A DNA stretch of 64,000 nt, from positions 248,001-312,000 of the forward strand of contig JAHWDD010000010.1 of assembly GCA_023897205.1 (NCBI GenBank). The letters run 5' to 3'. Positions 53,809 through 63,256 of the stretch are shown here, piece by piece; within the stretch, counting starts at the first letter, position 1, and the number at the start of each line of letters is the position of its first letter. A model generated the notes under the pieces. It saw only the letters and a list, made by a program, of their open reading frames with translations, was not told the origin of the DNA and did no database searches. This DNA is from Exophiala sp. HKRS030 (taxonomy: Eukaryota; Ascomycota; Eurotiomycetes; Chaetothyriales; Herpotrichiellaceae). A program made the translations under genes and the position numbers.

Positions 53809-55731
53809 GTGCAGCTAGCCAACCTGGCGCCTCGTCAGTCGTCTAGTAACGAAACACTGCACCAGGATTCTGCCTGGCGTAAGTTCTGCAGCTGGATCCC
53901 AGGAACTGATCAGTACAGAACGCGAGTCAAGCTGTCGGCCAAGTCGCGCACTCCCCTCCTATACCTTGCCTCTGGCCTGGTTCTGCTGTTGCTTCTCCTC
54001 GTACAGCTATTTTCGTCACGCAACGTCCAACCTCCTCGCCCTCTCCGAAAGCCTGAGCTGCCTAAGAACACCCTCAGTCCTTTCGGCGAAAGTGTGTATA
54101 AGCAAGAGGCGTATTACGAACAATTAGAACCGGGAACACAGTGCAAACCCAAGTCGTTGTTTTCAGCTGAGTTGCCTGTCACACACGGCTTGACCAACAT
54201 GGCTCTCGAGGCAGAGGCCAAGCGTATGATTGCGGACTTCGAGTATAGCACGGAGGATGTGAACAAGGGTGTCAAGGAGTTTATTCGGGAGATGCAAGAA
54301 GGTCTAGAGAAGGAGGGTGCTACGTTGAGCCAGATCCCAACCTATGTCACATCAGTCCCCAATGGCACGGAAAAGGTAGGATAGGAAGCTCTTGTAGCGA
54401 CTGAACTGACATATCATTAGGGCGTATACTTGGCAGTTGACTTGGGAGGCACCAACTTTCGAGTATGCTCGATAACCCTGCACGGGAATCAGTCGTTCTC
54501 GTTACAGCAGTCCAAGGTCGCGGTTCCGCGCTCCTTGATGGAGGCTAAGACTGCCCACGACCTGTTCCATTTCCTTGCTCAGCAGATCGAAGCATTCCTC
54601 AAAACGCATCACGAAGACCATTTCGAGAAGCACCGCAACGATCCGGTGGAACAGGAGTTTTTCGACCTGGGTTTCACATTCAGCTTTCCTGTGAATCAAA
54701 TAGGTATCAACAAGGGCAAGCTCATGAGGTGGACCAAAGGATTCGATATCCCAGAGGCTATCGGCATGGATGTTTGCGAGTTGCTACAGAAAGAGATTGA
54801 CGCTCTGAAACTTCCCGTTCGGGTCGCAGCGTTGGTCAACGACACGGTGGGCACTTTGATGGCAAGATCATATACCTCTCCTGGCAAGACCAAGACCTTG
54901 ATCGGTGCCATCTTTGGCACGGGCACAAATGGAGCATACGTTGAGAAGCTGGACCGAGTCAAAAAGATGAAAGCGGTTGACGAAGCCGGTGGTGGCACAA
55001 ACTACGACAAGTCAACAGGCCTCATGGTCATCAACTCAGAATGGGGCAGTTTTGACAACGGGCTCAAAGTTCTACCCAACACCCAATTCGATATAGATCT
55101 GGATCGGGAATCGGTGAATCCTGGAATCCAGATGTTTGAGAAGCGAGTGTCCGGCATGTTCCTCGGCGAGATCCTAAGGCGGGCACTTCTGAGCCTACAT
55201 CAACATCCTGACGCGGGCGTCGCACTATTCAGAGACGTGACCTCGCACGACAACGACATCAGAAGTACAACAACTGTGGCAGAGGACAGTGCATTGTTTC
55301 AGCAATGGGGTATCGACACATCGTTCCTATCCATTGTGGAGGAAGATCAATCCGATCATTTACGAATTACCAAACAAACCCTCGAGAAGGAGTTGAACAT
55401 TGGGGCCGCATCCACAGAAGACTGTGTGGCTGTCAAGATGCTCGTGCATGCCATCGGTAAGAGAGCAGCCCGGCTGAGTGCGGTCGCACTCGCTGGTGTG
55501 ATCATTTCGACGAACAAATTACAGGAGGACGAGATCGTTGATGTGGGTGTGGACGGGAGCTTGGTCGAATACTACCCAGGCTTCGAGGAGTATATTCGTG
55601 AAGCTTTCCGGGAGATCGAGGGCATCGGCGAAGATGAGAAGCGTATCAGAATCGGCCTTGCAAAAGATGGCAGTGGTTTAGGTGCTGCTCTCATTGCATT
55701 GGTTGCGCACGACTCTGCTGTGGCGCTGTAG
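53809..55731 (+). CDS. Membrane-anchored hexokinase-family protein (5' exon not resolved)
   Basis: Two exons, about 53809-54375 and 54421-55731, with a 45 bp intron code for at least 625 residues; the frame opens at 53800 without an ATG, so a first exon is missing. A transmembrane helix (LLYLASGLVLLLLLLVQLF) near residue 50 precedes the hexokinase fold. Signatures: LAVDLGGTNFRV (phosphate 1), LGFTFSFPVNQ, LVNDTVGTL with the catalytic-type Asp, IFGTGTNGAY and INSEWGSF. The usual glucose-contact sequences are mostly kept, but YPASQ is replaced by FPVNQ. Aspergillus has non-canonical members (HxkC at mitochondria, XprF/HxkD nuclear) that act in protease and carbon control rather than glycolysis; the anchor recalls HxkC. 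Catalytic activity is undecided. Confidence 0.85.
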
Positions 55732-56108
55732 TGGAATCGTTCTCAAAATGAGACGACGGTAATATATGCATTAAATAGCATCTTTGGCATGATTACACAT
55801 GAGAGAACAGAGTTTCTGATGACTTTCAATCGAACCGTGTGAAGAGCCTCGTATGAAGTATAAGGTGTGAAAATGAGATGGGACAATACGAAGACGGCAA
55901 AGAATATGAGTAAAAGTGTGGAAAATAATCTTTGTCATCTTCTCAACTTCAAACAACTCCATCCCGCACTGTTGAATAGGTTTCTTAACAATAAATCCTA
56001 ATCATACTCCTTGTACATTTGCCATTATCGATTTCGAGAACATTCATCAACTCGTACGCTACAGCGTGGTCCCTCCTACAGAGACCTGACCCGGGAAGAT
56101 CGGTCAAT
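55732..56108. promoter_or_regulatory. Intergenic spacer
   Basis: AT-rich 3' region of the hexokinase-family gene and promoter of the next gene. The downstream frame is open from about 56019 without an ATG. Nothing else is seen. Confidence 0.45.
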
Positions 56109-57785
56109 ATGAGCGGAGAGTTGCAATCATGGGCATTGCCTCGCCTTCAACGCCTGCTTCCAATCGATGACGAATCGCTTCGAGAAGTTATAACCTACAC
56201 CAACTCACTTTCCAAGGAAACAGGTGCCGAACACCTGAAGAACTTACTCGGCGATTCACCGCAGGCATTCGAGTTCATCTCATCTTTCAATGCACGAAGA
56301 CCTCAAGTGTCTTCGGACAGCAGGAATGCGTCACAGACCCGCCCGGCGTCGACGGCGGATGAGACTGGCGTTCCAAGTCCGAAGAAGAGAGCTGCGCGGA
56401 AAACAAAGCCACCACTTCATGCCGTTGGCCCTGCTCGCGTACCAGAAGGATATGGCAACGTCTCTGGAGGATATACCAAGCAGTACAACACAGACGACAA
56501 TTACTCATCAAGCAGGGGATCTCTTTTCCACGATGAGGATGTACCTTCGCGGACTCGTACGCCTGATGCCCTCCAGGCGCCCTTCAGTACTACTCGGGCT
56601 GCCCCTCAGTCCAATGTGACTTCGCGGGATGCTTCACCAGCTCCCAAATCCAATAAATTGCCACCTTCAGCATCGGGAAATTTGATATCAGATTTTGGAT
56701 TCGCAAATGTCCGGTCCAAACAGTCAAAAAAGCCAGCACACCCGTCACATTCGCTGCCACAGTCTGGAAGCTCGACACCACAGAAAGGCGGCCCTTCCGC
56801 TACCACCACTTCAAATGTGGCAGATTTGACGGCATCAATTGCAGCTCTAGAGCTATCTACCAATCCCACCTTATCGAAAGAGAGAAGAAAATGTACCTGC
56901 AATGCCTCCATCCATCCCTTGTTCGAGACCGCTCCAAACTGCCTGAACTGTGGCAAGATCATATGCGCCTTGGAAGGCCTTCAACCATGCTCATTCTGTG
57001 ATGCACCTATTTTGTCAAAGGAGCAAGTCGATAGCATGATTAAGGCACTGAAAGAAGAGCGGGGTATTGAAAAGATGGCTGCTCACAATGCTTCCCAGAC
57101 ACACTCCGGTCGGGGTACACCGGCGTTTGGAGGATCAACTCCCGAGGCACTTTCAGGAGACGAGTCCTCATTAGCGGCAGCACGAGCGAGAGCACATCGA
57201 GATAAACTTCTGGCATTCCAAAGAGAAAACGCCCAGCGGACTCGAGTCTATGATGAGGCTAGTGACTACGACATGACTTTGACGCCAGGGTCTACGCAGT
57301 GGATGAGTCCGGTTCAGCGTGCTGCAGCGCTGAAGAGGCAACAGCAATACATTCGCGAGATGGAAGAGGCAAACAGACCGGAATGGGAAAAGAAAAAGAC
57401 GGTGATGAGCATGAGCATCAAGAATGGGAAACTTGTCAGAACATATGAGCGCCAGAAAGTGTCGGCGGCTACAGAGAAGATTGATGAGCCAGTCATCGAT
57501 GCTGATATCGAGCATGACCTCGCTGATCAACATTTGAGTGTTGGAGGTCAAGGTGCTTTCAGCAACAATCCTCTTCTAGCAAGTGGCAAACTCGTCCGGC
57601 CAGTGTGGAGAGCACCTGAAGGTGTGGACAAGGGCAAGCAGCGGGAGCCAGATAGAAAGAGTGTATGGCGAAGAGTGCAAGATGATAGTGAAGATAATGA
57701 GCGCTGGATCTTGGATGGTGGCCTACATGGATATGGCAAAGAGACCAGGCTGATGGAAGATGGAAGTCAGCAAGAGTGTGGCTAG
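56109..57785 (+). CDS. RQT4: ASC-1/TRIP4-like zinc-finger protein (Rqt4 type)
   Basis: A single-exon gene of 558 residues from the ATG at 56109. An N-terminal helical segment (LRVLLPIDDESLREVIT-like, about 10-60) resembles a CUE-type ubiquitin-binding module. The zf-C2HC5 domain at about 262-300 has CTCNASIHPL, CLNCGKIIC, EGLQPCSFC. Around it are low-complexity Ser/Pro stretches; the later region (AARARAHRDKLLAFQREN, RTRVYDEASDYD) matches the conserved C-terminal part of TRIP4 relatives. Yeast Rqt4 and human ASC-1 belong to the RQC-trigger/ASCC complex that splits ubiquitinated colliding ribosomes in the cytoplasm. The symbol is by orthology of domain order and not tested by alignment. Confidence 0.87.
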   Translation: MSGELQSWALPRLQRLLPIDDESLREVITYTNSLSKETGAEHLKNLLGDSPQAFEFISSFNARRPQVSSDSRNASQTRPASTADETGVPSPKKRAARKTKPPLHAVGPARVPEGYGNVSGGYTKQYNTDDNYSSSRGSLFHDEDVPSRTRTPDALQAPFSTTRAAPQSNVTSRDASPAPKSNKLPPSASGNLISDFGFANVRSKQSKKPAHPSHSLPQSGSSTPQKGGPSATTTSNVADLTASIAALELSTNPTLSKERRKCTCNASIHPLFETAPNCLNCGKIICALEGLQPCSFCDAPILSKEQVDSMIKALKEERGIEKMAAHNASQTHSGRGTPAFGGSTPEALSGDESSLAAARARAHRDKLLAFQRENAQRTRVYDEASDYDMTLTPGSTQWMSPVQRAAALKRQQQYIREMEEANRPEWEKKKTVMSMSIKNGKLVRTYERQKVSAATEKIDEPVIDADIEHDLADQHLSVGGQGAFSNNPLLASGKLVRPVWRAPEGVDKGKQREPDRKSVWRRVQDDSEDNERWILDGGLHGYGKETRLMEDGSQQECG

Positions 57786-58609
57786 GAGACGCACCTCCTC
57801 GTCTCCGGTCTTGCATGGTGTTTATGAGATCTCTCCCTTATTACTCCGTCCCAACTCCGTACCAGGTAGGAATGAGACGACAATGCTTCGACCACGACTT
57901 TGTTACGCGGTTGTAGCCAGTAGTACGAATACGAGAAGTCAAGGGCCACGTGTGATGGCAGGGCGGATCATTATCAAGATCCGGATAGCGATACGGATAA
58001 GTGATAGAGAGAAAAACCATGATCCCTGTCGCTTTCAACGGTCGCTTTCCAGGCTAATCAGTAAAAAGGGCGCCAATGCAAGGAACAGGTCACGTGCACG
58101 GGGCTGGGGGCTGTTTTTGTCTGAGACGAACCGCGCCAAACTGCGCTGCGCTGGTCTGAGACAGCAACAAAGACTCAGCAAGACACCTTCTGTCATCAAC
58201 GTCACGCCCTGTCGTCTATGCCATTGGCCACTGTCGAAAGAATCAACAACAACTTATGCCACGTCCAAGAGCCATCGACACAAGCTACGGTCCTCTTGGG
58301 GTCCAATCAACAAAGCACTGTCCTCCTGACGAACCTTTGTCCGATCGTCCCTAGAACACGAACACCACACCGTGTCACGGCTCAGCACGAGCCATAGGCA
58401 TCATCTGTTCGCACGATACACACGATACGACTCTTGTACAATTTCCTGGCAAGGCTTTCACCTCTTTTCAACACTTCTACGATGGTGTGACAACGCCTGG
58501 TGCGTTATTGAATGCAGACAGAATCTCCCCTCAGTTGTATCAGATTTGAGATCGACCGGAGCATGCTGTGGATGGGCTGGTCCACCCACCGCCTGATTCA
58601 TCTTCCCCG
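57786..58609 (+). promoter_or_regulatory. Promoter and leader of the SOG2-like gene
   Basis: Contains ACTCCGTA (57854-57861), two E2F/MBF-like cores (GGCGCCAA at 58069-58076 and CGCGCCAAA at 58132-58140) and a CACGTG E-box (58091-58096). Several short upstream ATG frames are present. A cell-cycle-linked promoter would suit a polarity/RAM gene, but this is inference from short motifs. Confidence 0.35.
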
Positions 58610-61600
58610 ATGCTGGCCATTGACAGCATCTCTGGCCTAGGCTTCAGAGACACCAGCTTGTCGAACATAATGGAGCCCGAACTACCGCAAGTTAACCTTC
58701 CGCGAGTCCTGCTTCGTCCGGAGGATGCCTCACGACTGGGTCGACCATCCCGCTTCGACGACAGTGACCGCCCTCCTCGAGCCTCTAGCGAAGACACGAG
58801 GTCACAAGCGCAACGTGTCGATGCCGGTCAAACCCTGGACGGCTCCCCGGCGAAACCAGAGGAGGCAACCATCATCGGACAAGTCAAAAAGAGCGAGCTC
58901 AGCCTGTTATCTTTGGACGACACCACAGAACTGTTCAAGAAGAAAGTCGCAGATGCGAGACAAGACACAGAACACGCGCTTGCGGGCAGCGAGGCCGTTA
59001 GGGACGTTGTCAAGCCCAAATTAACCCTGGACCTGGGACACTCCAATATCGCCAGACTGCCCGAGAGTGTGGTTGATCTTATCAAAGACGAGGTGGAAAG
59101 ATTATCTCTCTCACAAAACCAGATATGGCATATACCACTCCGCTTCTCCGAATGTACCCATTTGCGCTACCTCAATATACGGTCCAATGTATTCCGAGAG
59201 ATACCTCGGGGAGTATACAAGCTCAACCAACTGGAGATCTTGGATATAAGTCGCAACAAAGTGCGAAAGATCTCCCCTGATATAAAGAACCTCCGCTCAC
59301 TGCGGGTATTTTCATTGGTGCACAATCGAGTTGAAGAGCTGCCGACTGAATTATCCGAAATGACGAAACTTCAGATATTGAAGATCGCAGAAAACCCTCT
59401 GCGATTCCGGTTAAAAAGGGTTGTCGAATACAAAGAATCAGAAGTATCCTTTTCAGAGATGACCGATCACGAGAGAGAGACAGCCATCACACTCGAGATC
59501 AAAAGGTATCTGCGAGAGGCGCATTCATCAACTCTCGCTCCGATAGATGTCGAGGCTTCCTTGCAGATCGATGAAACTCCGATGGAGACGCCAAAGCCTC
59601 TGAAAAGAACTTTGAGCAGCAGATTCCCCGTCATTCCAAGCACTGGCAGCGGCCTCAGTGAACCGGGTTCAGAAGGAAACAAATCGTCACCCCTTCAGCC
59701 GAATCCACCTCCAGTACCTACGCGGTCCCACTTCCGCATGGCCTCTGGCGCCCAATCAATTGCCCTCCGACGTCCGGGCATTGCACCTCTGATAAGCCAA
59801 AACAGCAATGAGAGGAACCGAAGCAACAGCGAAAGTGTTTTACAGGCATCAGCTGCAGCTCGTCATAAGAGGATGGGGATGATGAGGAGAGAAAGAGAAA
59901 AGCCGGACTTGGACAGCATTGACGAACTCAAAGTCAACAGAAACAGTCATCTTAGAGGTTTCAGTCATGGATCCGTCCTGAAGCGGAACGGTACTCTATC
60001 ATCTCCTGGCGGTGCCAGTTCATCTAGTCCGAATAGCCCCCGAGATCCGAGACGGAATAGGCTTGCTTTTGTGAAACGACTGTCAAGCTTACCAGAACAC
60101 AAGGTCGAGAATGAGTTGAATAGTCCCGTCATTGACGGGGCGAAGGGTATTTTGTACGCACTTTACCAAATCCACCCTCACATCTCCGGCTTGATTGCTG
60201 CAATACGTGGCAAGGACGTTCGGAGGAGTACGCTAGAGTTCACATTTTTTAATGCCTCAACGCACGTCGATCGACTCAACGAAGCGTTGGAACAAGCTGA
60301 AGTGGTGGATATTGAGGACGAGGATGCCGTCCTGAGAGTTGAAACCACCGTTCGACGGGACTGTGCTACGTGTATCATGGCATACACGCATGTGACTGCT
60401 CAACTGCAGGACAATGTCAAGAAAATTGTCGCTGGAGCTGACGTGCGGTACGTCCGCAGTCTAATGCTCTTGCTTTACGGCAGTATGATCGAGGTTCGGA
60501 ATGCAATCCAGAGTTTCGGTGCGGATGTCAACGTGACACGAGGTTTCGGGCATAGAAGGCAATTGTCGAGTGGAAATACTCATCCAATTCAGACGATCCC
60601 TGAAGAATTTACTACGCCATCCCAACCAGTTCGAGCAATCACCCCTACCCGAGACAGAAACATGCCTTCGAGACAGGGTGGGAGATTGCGTAGTGACACG
60701 GCCATCCAGCATCCGGTCGCGGAAAACGTCCCAACATATCCACCAAACCCTGTGTTACCTGCACCTTCGGGTTCTCTCCCGACACCAATCCACATGACTG
60801 GTACTACGCTCAACGGTGGAAGTTTGACAGGCACTTCGTCAACATTTTCAAACAGCGGCACTTTAAATAGCAATGGATTCAGATCAAGGTCAAGTTCTCG
60901 AGCTGCGATGATGAACAGCATGCCTTCCTCAGTTGCGAGTACTCCCCGCTCGGGCGAAGCCTTCAATCTGCCTATGGCAAATGGGTATCCTGCCCGGGTC
61001 AATCCTGCCACCGGCCTTACAGACGCCCAGGAGGAGGCTGTGTTTGAACAAATTTTCCTGGCACTAAGCAGAGCGTACGATGCTGCTTTGCACACCATCC
61101 CGATTGCCAAAGCACAATTTATTCGATGTCTCGAGGCAGCGGAGGAAAATCGACAGCCCAAGTCAGTACATGATCTCTGGTCGACATTGGTGTATAGATG
61201 CAAGCTGTGCATTGATGTCAGTGAAGCGCTGCAGATCCGGCTGGTCAATATGCGACTCAAAGAACCCAGCGTTCCAGGAACTGGCCGCAATGATCCGTCG
61301 CTGTGGTCATTGTGCAAGAACTTCTTGATGAGTTTTATTGACCTTTTGACGGATATGCGAGAAGCCAAATCTCTCCGGCTGTTGTCGCAAGAGTTGATCA
61401 TCATGCTCCGACCGGTGCAGAAAGCGAGTCGAGAAGCTGGACGCTTGATCGAAACGAGTCCGTGGCGTTATCTCACCGACAGTGCGACCGCAGCAATGCC
61501 ACCTCCGAGCGTGTTCAATACGTTGACGAACCAGCAATCTGCACCGACGATGAACGGGAGTGGCTATGCACACGCGAATGGCATGAACGGTACAAGCATC

Positions 61601-62023
61601 AGTGGAAATGCCTCGGTGTATAATACGGTCACCTCGTCATTGGGACAACATCCTGTTCAAAGTCCATTCCCACCACCCTTGGCACCAGTTCCTCCGATTC
61701 CAGGGTTGGGTCCAAGTTCAGCAAACACCCCCAACACGGCCATTATGCCCAAACAGATGATCAACGTCAATGGTCTTGCTCTTCCTAACGGGTCCAACGG
61801 CGTAAGTCCTGTTTCGGTACCACTACCTGCCACTCCGCTATCTGCGGCGCTCGGTCCGGCTGCCCAAGCGACAGTGCCAAACATGAATATGCAAATGGCG
61901 ATTCCGAGTACACCCGCCAGTGCGTATGGCGATCAGTTCTTCAGGGGCGATGTGTTTCAACGGGCGGATAGTTTGTTGAGCATGCCACAAGCGGGTAATG
62001 TGAATTTCTTGAACAGGAGGTGA
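58610..62023 (+). CDS. SOG2: Leucine-rich-repeat RAM-pathway scaffold, Sog2-like
   Basis: A single-exon gene of 1137 residues from the ATG at 58610. Leucine-rich repeats span about residues 137-265 (LDLGHSNIARLP, LSLSQNQIWHIP, LNIRSNVFREIP, LDISRNKVRKIS, FSLVHNRVEELP, LKIAENPLRF). The middle region (GAKGILYALYQIHPHISGLI to YVRSLMLLLYGSMIEVRNAI) and a later helical block (AVFEQIFLALSRAYDAALHT, LWSTLVYRCKLCIDVSEAL) match the Sog2 family domain, separated by Ser/Thr/Asn-rich disorder. The C-terminus is proline- and glycine-rich. Sog2 is part of the Regulation of Ace2 and Morphogenesis network with the NDR kinase Cbk1 and Hym1/Mo25 and controls polarised growth and cell separation at bud/hyphal tips. 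RRxS-like sites are present. Confidence 0.92.
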   Translation: MLAIDSISGLGFRDTSLSNIMEPELPQVNLPRVLLRPEDASRLGRPSRFDDSDRPPRASSEDTRSQAQRVDAGQTLDGSPAKPEEATIIGQVKKSELSLLSLDDTTELFKKKVADARQDTEHALAGSEAVRDVVKPKLTLDLGHSNIARLPESVVDLIKDEVERLSLSQNQIWHIPLRFSECTHLRYLNIRSNVFREIPRGVYKLNQLEILDISRNKVRKISPDIKNLRSLRVFSLVHNRVEELPTELSEMTKLQILKIAENPLRFRLKRVVEYKESEVSFSEMTDHERETAITLEIKRYLREAHSSTLAPIDVEASLQIDETPMETPKPLKRTLSSRFPVIPSTGSGLSEPGSEGNKSSPLQPNPPPVPTRSHFRMASGAQSIALRRPGIAPLISQNSNERNRSNSESVLQASAAARHKRMGMMRREREKPDLDSIDELKVNRNSHLRGFSHGSVLKRNGTLSSPGGASSSSPNSPRDPRRNRLAFVKRLSSLPEHKVENELNSPVIDGAKGILYALYQIHPHISGLIAAIRGKDVRRSTLEFTFFNASTHVDRLNEALEQAEVVDIEDEDAVLRVETTVRRDCATCIMAYTHVTAQLQDNVKKIVAGADVRYVRSLMLLLYGSMIEVRNAIQSFGADVNVTRGFGHRRQLSSGNTHPIQTIPEEFTTPSQPVRAITPTRDRNMPSRQGGRLRSDTAIQHPVAENVPTYPPNPVLPAPSGSLPTPIHMTGTTLNGGSLTGTSSTFSNSGTLNSNGFRSRSSSRAAMMNSMPSSVASTPRSGEAFNLPMANGYPARVNPATGLTDAQEEAVFEQIFLALSRAYDAALHTIPIAKAQFIRCLEAAEENRQPKSVHDLWSTLVYRCKLCIDVSEALQIRLVNMRLKEPSVPGTGRNDPSLWSLCKNFLMSFIDLLTDMREAKSLRLLSQELIIMLRPVQKASREAGRLIETSPWRYLTDSATAAMPPPSVFNTLTNQQSAPTMNGSGYAHANGMNGTSISGNASVYNTVTSSLGQHPVQSPFPPPLAPVPPIPGLGPSSANTPNTAIMPKQMINVNGLALPNGSNGVSPVSVPLPATPLSAALGPAAQATVPNMNMQMAIPSTPASAYGDQFFRGDVFQRADSLLSMPQAGNVNFLNRR

Positions 62024-62821
62024 AATGAGGTTTATGTATTTCGAGATCAAAAAATCAAGATTAACCCCCGGGCAACAGCAGCTTTACATGATACGGCGAG
62101 ACCAAAAAAGTGATTGGATAAGTTTTTTCAGCGTCATGACACCGAGCTTGGAAAGCCCAACAACGTTGAAGATGACGAAGGACAATGATTGAAGAAGTAC
62201 AGACATATAATGAATGCATAATCTCATGCTAGGCAATAAAGTCATGGAAGGGTTGACTCAAAAGTTGTCAAGCATTGCTTGAGAGGGTTGACTCGAAAAA
62301 GTTCTCGGCAGTGATTCATCAGTCTCGGGAAGTAAGAAAACGGAGAGAAGTGGAAGGAGGTTTTTTTTGGCCTCGTTGTACAGAGTTACCCTTCAAGGGG
62401 TGATGCTCCTTTTTATCTGAAGCCCAGCATGCATTTTGCATTGCAAAAGGGGGGAAAAGGTAGCTCGGTCCGACCTTGGTCAACAAGGGACGTGTTATAT
62501 TATATAGTGTATAAAGTGAAGTACCCTCTACAAGTACAATGTGAGAAGTGAAAAGGGAAAGGAAAGAAAAAGGATCTAGGTGATTGATGGGAGACAACCT
62601 TTTTTTTCTTTTTGGATGAGTCCGTCGTGTTGTTTTACCTACGGAGGACCTAGGTAATTATATCAAAAAGGAACTAGGTCCAACGAAGATATGATCGAGA
62701 TGATTTGATTGAATTGACTGTGAGTCACAGACTCACAGTGAGTGAGCCAATGAGTATACCGTACTACACATTATCAAGAGCCGTTTCTTCAAATCTAAAA
62801 AAGAAAAAAAAATTGGAAATG
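62024..62821. other. Intergenic region
   Basis: 3' region of the SOG2 gene followed by AT-rich sequence up to the tRNA. Nothing coding is seen. The T-runs near 62600-62613 and the AAAAAAGAAAAAAAAA tract at 62798-62815, just 3' of the tRNA on its strand, are notable; the latter supplies an oligo-T run for RNA polymerase III. Confidence 0.45.
62798..62815 (-). terminator. RNA polymerase III terminator (oligo-T) of the tRNA gene
   Basis: On the tRNA strand a long T tract begins about 7 bases after the tRNA 3' end (A-runs on the + strand). Four or more T residues are enough for Pol III termination. Confidence 0.7.
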
Positions 62822-62922
62822 AGGTCTTGCCCGGGTTCGAACCGGGGTTGCCGGAAAGTTGTGTTGTCTTGGTCAAGAACAAAGGTCAAAATCCGGAGTG
62901 ATCACCACTACACTACAAAACC
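62822..62922 (-). tRNA. tRNA-Gln (anticodon UUG) with intron
   Basis: A complete cloverleaf on the minus strand: acceptor stem GGTTTTG/CAAGACC with one G-U pair, D-arm GTG...CAC, anticodon stem CCGGA/TCCGG with loop TTTTGA plus T, giving anticodon TTG, and T-arm CCCGG-TTCGAAC-CCGGG. The 29-base intron (62857-62885) sits at the canonical place after position 37. Mature length is 72 bases before CCA addition. The D-loop TAGTGGTGAT and T-loop GGTTCGAACC supply the A- and B-box promoter elements. Confidence 0.93.
62857..62885 (-). other. tRNA-Gln intron, 29 bases
   Basis: Inserted after A37. It contains CAA trinucleotides able to pair with the UUG anticodon, as expected of substrates of the tRNA splicing endonuclease. 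Confidence 0.85.
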
Positions 62923-63256
62923 TGCCAGCGCCAACCAGAAATTTGGGGGGGCAAATTCTAAAGGTCGAATTTGAGCAAGAATTGGAGGTGTCAAAAATAT
63001 GTTGGCTTCGTTTTCGAGCCCCACCGAAAAACTCTAGACGAATCGATGACGGCGCTTACCACAACTTTTGCTTGTACTGTGTGTACTCTACGCTGACACT
63101 ACTACGTACCTAGGTATCTATTCTGTTGCTGTGTGGTTTTGATTGTTTTTCAAACCCAAAATTACCCGGGTAGGTAATCAGTTCATGGGTCATTGTCATA
63201 CGGTGTACATATCACATGCACATGATTTTTTTCATACAGTCCCGTACCGGGGTACA
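62923..63256. other. Spacer between tRNA gene and partial transcription factor gene
   Basis: No gene seen. It is the upstream flank of the tRNA and the 3' region of the minus-strand gene. Confidence 0.45.

Noticed and set aside
9280..63114. CCTAGG palindrome seen repeatedly between genes (9280, 31525, 39762, 53444, 62649, 63109)
   Set aside because: About six copies in about 17 kb of non-coding DNA is near chance for a hexamer.
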